From JBCDGH01 sp038751365 (GTDB lineage Bacteria > Patescibacteriota > JACMRA01): 38,388 nucleotides of DNA. Below the pieces are notes generated by a model. It was not told the DNA's origin. It was given only the letters and a program-made list of their open reading frames with translations, and did not search any database. The position numbers were made by a program, and so were the translations under genes. Every line of letters begins with the position of its first letter. Position 1 is the first letter of the stretch. The stretch lies in the NCBI GenBank assembly GCA_038751365.1, contig JBCDGH010000009.1, positions 1 to 38,388 of the forward strand, written 5' to 3'. Positions 34,203 to 38,388 of the stretch are shown here, in pieces.

Positions 34203-34216
34203 TGATATCGATATCA
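34203..34216. promoter_or_regulatory. Perfect 14-base palindrome upstream of the ECF sigma gene
   Basis: TGATATCGATATCA is its own reverse complement. It lies 17 bases before the sigma-factor ATG, in the intergenic region shared with the giant gene. Suitable as an operator for a dimeric regulator; the regulator is unknown. Confidence 0.4.
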
Positions 34217-34232
34217 AATTCAATAATAATGT

Positions 34233-34766
34233 ATGAGCGATGATGTATTGCGTAGGACTTGGAAAGAGTATTACCCAAAGGTATACGGTTATTTCTTTAG
34301 GAGAATTACCAACAAAACGGATGTGGAGGACCTCACTAGCATAGTAATGACAAAGTTTCTGAACCTGTTTCAAGACGAAAACAAGCTGAATAAAATCAAG
34401 AATAGGCATGCTTATTTATGGAAGATCGCCCATAATCAACTAGTCTACTTTATTAAAACTCAGCAGAAAAAAGCTATTGAAATCGGCTTTGGAGATGATT
34501 ATTTTGAGATTGATAACCAGATTGAACATGCCTATTCGACTAGATATCAACACAAAATACAGTGCCTACTTGAGTGTATAGATCAGTCTTTGAAAGATCA
34601 AGATGCTCAAATAGTCAAAATGGCTTTTATCGAAGAAAAATCCTCCAAAAGTATTGGTCACATATTTGAGCTTAAGCCTGAAAATGTCCGTCAGAAGATC
34701 TCTCGAAGTATCAAAAAATTAAAATTAGCTTGTCGTGATATCTGGCAAGAATGCAAACATAACTAA
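34233..34766 (+). CDS. ECF-type sigma-70 family RNA polymerase sigma factor, 177 aa
   Basis: Region 2 spans about residues 10-75 (YYPKVYGYFFRRITNKTDVEDLTSIVMTKF in outline), with the DVEDLTS-like core-binding helix. Region 4 covers the last 60 residues with the helix-turn-helix EKSSKSIGHIFELKPENVRQKISRSIKKL. There is no region 1 or 3, as in ECF factors. It would direct polymerase to a small regulon, usually after release from an anti-sigma factor; the next gene, six bases away, is the likely partner. Target promoters are not known. Confidence 0.88.
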   Translation: MSDDVLRRTWKEYYPKVYGYFFRRITNKTDVEDLTSIVMTKFLNLFQDENKLNKIKNRHAYLWKIAHNQLVYFIKTQQKKAIEIGFGDDYFEIDNQIEHAYSTRYQHKIQCLLECIDQSLKDQDAQIVKMAFIEEKSSKSIGHIFELKPENVRQKISRSIKKLKLACRDIWQECKHN

Positions 34767-34772
34767 AAACTT

Positions 34773-36446
34773 ATGATTAATAATCCATTTGATAGAGAAG
34801 AAAACTTACAACCTTGGTTTACTCAAGATAAGAACTACCGCACAGCTCAAAAATTATTTTGGCAAGACTATTTGTCTAAAACCCGCTCAGAAAGAGCAAA
34901 CACTAATATTTTATACACTATGACCTATAAAACACTCAGATTTATATCTGCCCATACAGTTATTTCAGTAATTATCGGAATTATTCTATTTACTGCAATT
35001 GGAGCTACTACAGCTGAGGCTCTAGCTCCCGAAGTAAACAAACCCTCTACAATCTTACAACGCGTCCTTGAGGTCAATCAACAACCTGAAAAAGATCCTT
35101 ACACTGCTCTTAAGCCAGATTCAGAAAACAATGTAGTTAGTTTAGATGCTTGCGATTTATCGGTAAAGTTTCCCAAACAGATCGAGAATATAAGTACTCA
35201 AGCATCGAGAATTGATTTTGAAATGTACGGTATAAGAATTCAAGGAGCCGACTTCTCTTATAAGCCAAATCTTTCAATACCAAATTATGAAAATCTCAAA
35301 CTAAATGAACTCAGCATTACATGCGCTGATGAGTACTTTGATTACTATTCTGGGGAAAAGGAAGCTCCGAGAATAACTAACCAGGAATTAGCTGACTATA
35401 CAGGCTGGTTTATAAGTTCTGAATCTGAACTAGAAGATTTACGCATTGATCAAGGTTATGATTACCACTCAATTTTGTTTAAACATACCGATAAATATTA
35501 CTATATTAGAGGTTTCGACCTAAGTAAGCAAGCAAACATTGATAACATAGAATCTATACCTGATTACGATCCAATTTATGATAATACTATTAGAGAATTT
35601 CGAGCAGATATAGATGGAAGAAAACAATTGCCAGGAATTTTTCCTAATCAGGTGCAGTTACAGTTTAATAGTATAGCTAGTAATGAGACTAATACTGAAT
35701 TGACAGAAGATAAATTTGAAAATCAAGATAACTATTTCGAATCTCCAATTAAAACTCCAAATAATACTGTGCAAACAGATTTAAAACTAAAAAATGAACA
35801 AAACTTTAATAAAAAAATTAACGACTATGAAGCCTTGAAAGCAAAAGCTGATCAAGATGGACGAGTGTATCGAGAAAGTCACTTTTGTGGTATACCTCAT
35901 CTTATTGAATACGAGACTAATGGCCAAGAACAAAAAGCCTATATAACTAACCAAAATCAGTATTCAGTGGAAGATATAATCTACTATGATAGAGTTGTAG
36001 AATTTCTTGATAATCCAGAAGATACATACACAGAGACCTTAAAACCAGCATTCAGAAGCTATTGTGGTACTAGTGAGAATGGCACTTATCTGGCTGAACT
36101 ACAAAATTTAGAATTTCCTAAAGTTGATATGTTTAGATCTATTGTCGCGATGGAAAGTAAAGATATGGGAGAGGTCTTGCGTGTGATAGTGTACGCAAAA
36201 AAAGATAATAATTTAATCAGATTGTCACAAGAACTGGATCTAGACAACTCATCGAAACAGCCTAATTACGAAGAAGCCTGTGGCTCTATTTACTATAATG
36301 AAGATAGTACCACAAGTGAAAAGCGTAAATGTGTAGAGGAAGAATTACTTAGATCCTTTAAAGATCAGTTAACTCCTGAAAAGGTTGCTGAGGCTGAAGG
36401 AATAGCTCAAAATCTTATCGACACCTTTGCTATCGAGACTAAATAG
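34773..36446 (+). CDS. Single-pass membrane protein, putative anti-sigma factor with large extracytoplasmic sensor, 557 aa
   Basis: About 57 cytoplasmic residues, one transmembrane helix (about 58-80, VISVIIGIILFTAIGATT), then about 475 extracytoplasmic residues, acidic with many Tyr, Asn and Asp and a few cysteines. This topology and the position six bases after an ECF sigma gene suit an anti-sigma factor whose short inner domain holds the sigma factor and whose outer part senses the envelope. I see no zinc-type HxxxCxxC motif in the inner part, so it is not a classical ZAS protein. An alternative is a target surface protein of that sigma factor. A terminator follows. Confidence 0.6.
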   Translation: MINNPFDREENLQPWFTQDKNYRTAQKLFWQDYLSKTRSERANTNILYTMTYKTLRFISAHTVISVIIGIILFTAIGATTAEALAPEVNKPSTILQRVLEVNQQPEKDPYTALKPDSENNVVSLDACDLSVKFPKQIENISTQASRIDFEMYGIRIQGADFSYKPNLSIPNYENLKLNELSITCADEYFDYYSGEKEAPRITNQELADYTGWFISSESELEDLRIDQGYDYHSILFKHTDKYYYIRGFDLSKQANIDNIESIPDYDPIYDNTIREFRADIDGRKQLPGIFPNQVQLQFNSIASNETNTELTEDKFENQDNYFESPIKTPNNTVQTDLKLKNEQNFNKKINDYEALKAKADQDGRVYRESHFCGIPHLIEYETNGQEQKAYITNQNQYSVEDIIYYDRVVEFLDNPEDTYTETLKPAFRSYCGTSENGTYLAELQNLEFPKVDMFRSIVAMESKDMGEVLRVIVYAKKDNNLIRLSQELDLDNSSKQPNYEEACGSIYYNEDSTTSEKRKCVEEELLRSFKDQLTPEKVAEAEGIAQNLIDTFAIETK

Positions 36447-36468
36447 AAAAAAAATAAAGTCTAACGAT

Positions 36469-36494
36469 ACCCAGTTTTAGACAGCTGGGTTTTC
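36469..36494 (+). terminator. Rho-independent terminator, possibly bidirectional
   Basis: ACCCAG (36469-36474) and CTGGGT (36485-36490) with a 10-base loop, then TTTC. On the minus strand an A/T-rich run beyond it (36447-36458) supplies T residues a little further on, so it may also serve serS. Confidence 0.6.
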
Positions 36495-36511
36495 AATTTC
36501 CTTTATTTAAG

Positions 36512-37765
36512 TTACTCTAAATACTCTTTGCCAAATCTAGACTGCAGTACTTCTGGGATTCTCACTCTACCATCAGCTTGTTGAAATTGCTCTAAAATAG
36601 CTAACCCAGTTCTAAAAACAATACCAGTACAATTATTACTCCAGGGTAATTGCTTTTCGCCATAAGTGATTTTCAAGCCTCTATTCTGATAGTCGGTTGC
36701 TGCACCATTCGAAGCTATTTCTCGAAACTTATCTACTCCAGGGAAATAAGCTTCATAATCAATTTGCCTGTAGTGTTTTTTCGGTAAATCTCCTGAACAA
36801 ATCTCGACAGCTCTGAAGTATAAACCTAACTGATTATAAATACTTTGGCAGATTTGATTCATTAGACCAAAGACTTTGTCTTCATCTTCGGGCTTGTAAA
36901 TAGCGTCTATTTCTATTTTTTCGAATTGATGAACTCGCAAGATACCCTGCTGGTCTTTACCGTAGCTACCAGCTTCTTTGCGAAAACAAGTTGTGTTGGC
37001 CATCATTAAAAGAGGCTCATACAAATCACCTACATTCTTACCCATCCAGTAGCCCATCATACTTTGTTCACTAGAAGGTATTAAATAGTAGCTTTTATTT
37101 TCATCAATATTGACTTCGTATAAATCACCACCAAAGTCTGGAAGGTTCCCAATGTCAGTCATAACTTTTTCGTTGAGCATTAAAGGAGGGTAAAACATTT
37201 CAAATCCTTGCTTATATATCAGGTCTTCTGCCCAATCGAAAAGTACCTTTCTAAATCTAGCTAGCTCACCCCGTAAATAATATCCTCTAGCTCCCATAGC
37301 TTTGACTCCTTCTTCATGAGCTGTGTATTTTTTGTATACTTCCAGCTCCCAGTATGGCCTTGCTTCAAACTCAAACTGTGGTTTATCTCCCCAAGTATTT
37401 ATCAAAGGATTATCCGCGTCTGTTTCTCCTTCTGGAATACCCTGCCAGCTTAAATTAGGGATTATAGCCACCAAATCATCTAAATTTTCTCGAGCTTCTC
37501 TAGCTACCTCCTCTTGCTGTTTAATTTTAGCTGATACCACTTTCATCTCAGCGATTTTAGTGGACTTTTCCTCTCCGCTCATGTTAACGACGACATTATT
37601 AAATTGGTTTTTCTGCTGCCTCAAATTATCTAAGTCTTGTTGCAGCTGTTTCCAAAGACTATAGGCTTGCTTGGTCTGCTCAGCTAAGCTAATATCCATA
37701 TTCCTCTTTTTAAGTTCAACTTTATATAGCTCTACATTTTCAACTAAATTATTTATTGATATCAT
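36512..37765 (-). CDS. serS: Seryl-tRNA synthetase
   Basis: Charges tRNA-Ser (and tRNA-Sec where present). 417 residues. The N-terminal antiparallel coiled coil (about 30-100, KQLQQDLDNLRQQKNQF then MKVVSAKIKQQEEVAREARENL in outline) binds the tRNA arm. The class II core follows with motif 1 (FEMFYPPLM), motif 2 (FRKEAGSYGKDQQGILRVHQFEK) and motif 3 (FRTGLAILEQFQ). The usual TLNGSGLAVGR motif 3 lead reads NNCTGIVFR, and the preceding EVSSCSNCTDFQ segment reads EIASNGAATDYQ, so the pocket is somewhat divergent. A TATAAT (37770-37775) lies only four bases before the ATG. Confidence 0.95.
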   Translation of the reverse strand: MISINNLVENVELYKVELKKRNMDISLAEQTKQAYSLWKQLQQDLDNLRQQKNQFNNVVVNMSGEEKSTKIAEMKVVSAKIKQQEEVAREARENLDDLVAIIPNLSWQGIPEGETDADNPLINTWGDKPQFEFEARPYWELEVYKKYTAHEEGVKAMGARGYYLRGELARFRKVLFDWAEDLIYKQGFEMFYPPLMLNEKVMTDIGNLPDFGGDLYEVNIDENKSYYLIPSSEQSMMGYWMGKNVGDLYEPLLMMANTTCFRKEAGSYGKDQQGILRVHQFEKIEIDAIYKPEDEDKVFGLMNQICQSIYNQLGLYFRAVEICSGDLPKKHYRQIDYEAYFPGVDKFREIASNGAATDYQNRGLKITYGEKQLPWSNNCTGIVFRTGLAILEQFQQADGRVRIPEVLQSRFGKEYLE

Positions 37766-37769
37766 AGAT

Positions 37770-37775
37770 ATTATA
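37770..37775 (-). promoter_or_regulatory. -10 box of serS
   Basis: Perfect TATAAT on the minus strand, four bases before the ATG at 37765. No convincing -35 at the standard distance. Implies a leaderless serS mRNA. Confidence 0.45.
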
Positions 37776-37864
37776 CTTCATTCGACCTAATTACTGCTGT
37801 AAAATAGCTAGTATGTCAACTTGACATTTTTTTTAAGAAAATTCACTAATTCCCAATACTAAGT

Positions 37865-38388
37865 ATGCCTAGCTACACACAAAACCTATATTTTCTCCCT
37901 TCTGGTAAAGCCGATAAATTCAACGTTATAATTGAAATACCTTACGGTAGTCAAAACAAATATGAGTTGGATCCTAAAACCGGTGCTCTATTTCTCGACA
38001 GGGTTCTCTACTCAGCTGAATTTTATCCCTTCAATTATGGCTTTATACCTTCGACTAAGGCAGCAGATGGAGATGCTCTTGACGTGGCAGTAATATTGAC
38101 TAATCCAGTACCACCTTGCACAGTAGTTCAATGTAGGGCAATTGGCATAATCAAGAAGGTAGATGGAGGAGATCAAGACAATTGCGTTATTGCTGTCCCT
38201 GTAAGTGATCCAAGATATAACGATGTTGAAGATATAAAAGATATTACTTCTCATACAATAACACAGATGACTGACTTCTTTGCTAATTATAAGCGCCTGC
38301 AAAATAAAGTATCTACAGTGGAAGGAGTATATGAAAAGGCTGAGGCAGTGAAAGAAGTAGAAGCTCATCTGAACAACTACCCTGAATA
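37865..38388 (+). CDS. ppa: Inorganic pyrophosphatase (family I), truncated at the window edge
   Basis: 174 codons are visible and the window ends two bases into the next codon, so the stop is probably just outside (the E. coli enzyme has 175 residues). Hydrolyses pyrophosphate to phosphate, pulling biosynthetic reactions forward. Seen in order: FNVIIEIPYGSQNKYELD, FLDRVLYSAEFYPFNYGFIP in outline, DGDALDVAVI with the metal-binding aspartates of the family signature, GIIKKVDGGDQDN, AVPVSDPRYNDVEDI and FFANYKRLQ. The signature position after DGD is Ala rather than Pro or Glu. Divergent from serS across 99 bases containing TTGACA at about 37818. Confidence 0.93.
   Translation, partial: MPSYTQNLYFLPSGKADKFNVIIEIPYGSQNKYELDPKTGALFLDRVLYSAEFYPFNYGFIPSTKAADGDALDVAVILTNPVPPCTVVQCRAIGIIKKVDGGDQDNCVIAVPVSDPRYNDVEDIKDITSHTITQMTDFFANYKRLQNKVSTVEGVYEKAEAVKEVEAHLNNYPE

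Noticed and set aside
38012..38368. 118-residue minus-strand ORF at the right end
   Set aside because: It is the antisense shadow of the inorganic pyrophosphatase gene.
1..38388. Recoding of TGA (as in some CPR groups) or of TAG
   Set aside because: TGA ends at least three recognised genes without family-conserved sequence beyond it, and TAG ends about ten genes at the normal family C-terminus, so neither is generally a sense codon.
1..38388. tRNA, rRNA or CRISPR arrays
   Set aside because: I looked for tRNA T-arm signatures, rRNA-like sequence and regularly spaced repeats and saw none; a covariance-model search would be needed to exclude a small RNA gene.

Overview
The window reads as a stretch of AT-rich bacterial chromosome. 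The best fit is a member of the Candidate Phyla Radiation (Patescibacteria). The evidence is AT-rich codon choice, short reduced core enzymes, a lone VirD4-like ATPase, FemAB and DgkA envelope genes, several stalk-like surface proteins and many genes without recognisable relatives. TAA, TAG and TGA all end ordinary genes here, so the code appears to be standard. I cannot place the class from the sequence alone.

Layout. 1-1890: a PriA homologue split into two overlapping frames, with its helicase motifs worn away, then a small secreted-protein gene broken by an in-frame TAG. 2127-4293: a six-hairpin glycosidase, an unknown gene and a stand-alone GyrI-like domain. 4446-8275: a three-gene surface cluster (a 923-residue exported beta-propeller protein, an anchored acidic protein, and a protein with signal peptide, acidic stalk and C-terminal anchor). 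8282-9256: a complete IS982-like element inserted just after the last stop of that cluster. 9269-11654: a HAD hydrolase, DgkA, a free-standing TypA C-terminal domain and a peptidoglycan amidase cut by an in-frame TAA before its last catalytic motif. 11740-14274: VirD4-like ATPase, Dps, unknown. 14341-18632 (minus): unknown 95-residue protein, PepP, RibF with a degenerate kinase half, zinc-ribbon protein, FemAB transferase. 18687-23236: GatB, a small secreted protein, a Xer-type recombinase, pyruvate kinase. 23346-34025 (minus): a basic secreted protein with a long leader, a beta-CASP metallo-hydrolase, a 56-residue membrane protein, and a giant gene of over 2,300 codons whose frame continues past a TAG into a further 360 codons. 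34233-36446: an ECF sigma factor with a membrane protein that looks like its anti-sigma partner. 36512-38388: SerS and a divergent inorganic pyrophosphatase running off the end.

Two themes stand out. First, reading frames are interrupted or cut down: three in-frame stops are followed by convincing continuation of the same protein, PriA is split and degenerate, TypA is reduced to its C-terminal part and RibF lacks the usual kinase motif. The broken genes could reflect decay, assembly error or stop-codon readthrough; sequence alone cannot decide. Second, many promoters have a good -10 box only 4-10 bases before the start codon, implying leaderless mRNAs, while one secreted-protein gene has a leader of about 180 bases with a strong ribosome binding site.

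The most unusual locus is the giant gene. It is built from diverged internal copies of a mostly helical module of about 570 residues, ends in a module fragment beyond the TAG, is followed by a tiny membrane protein and a probable RNase, and faces a sigma/anti-sigma pair across a short intergenic region.
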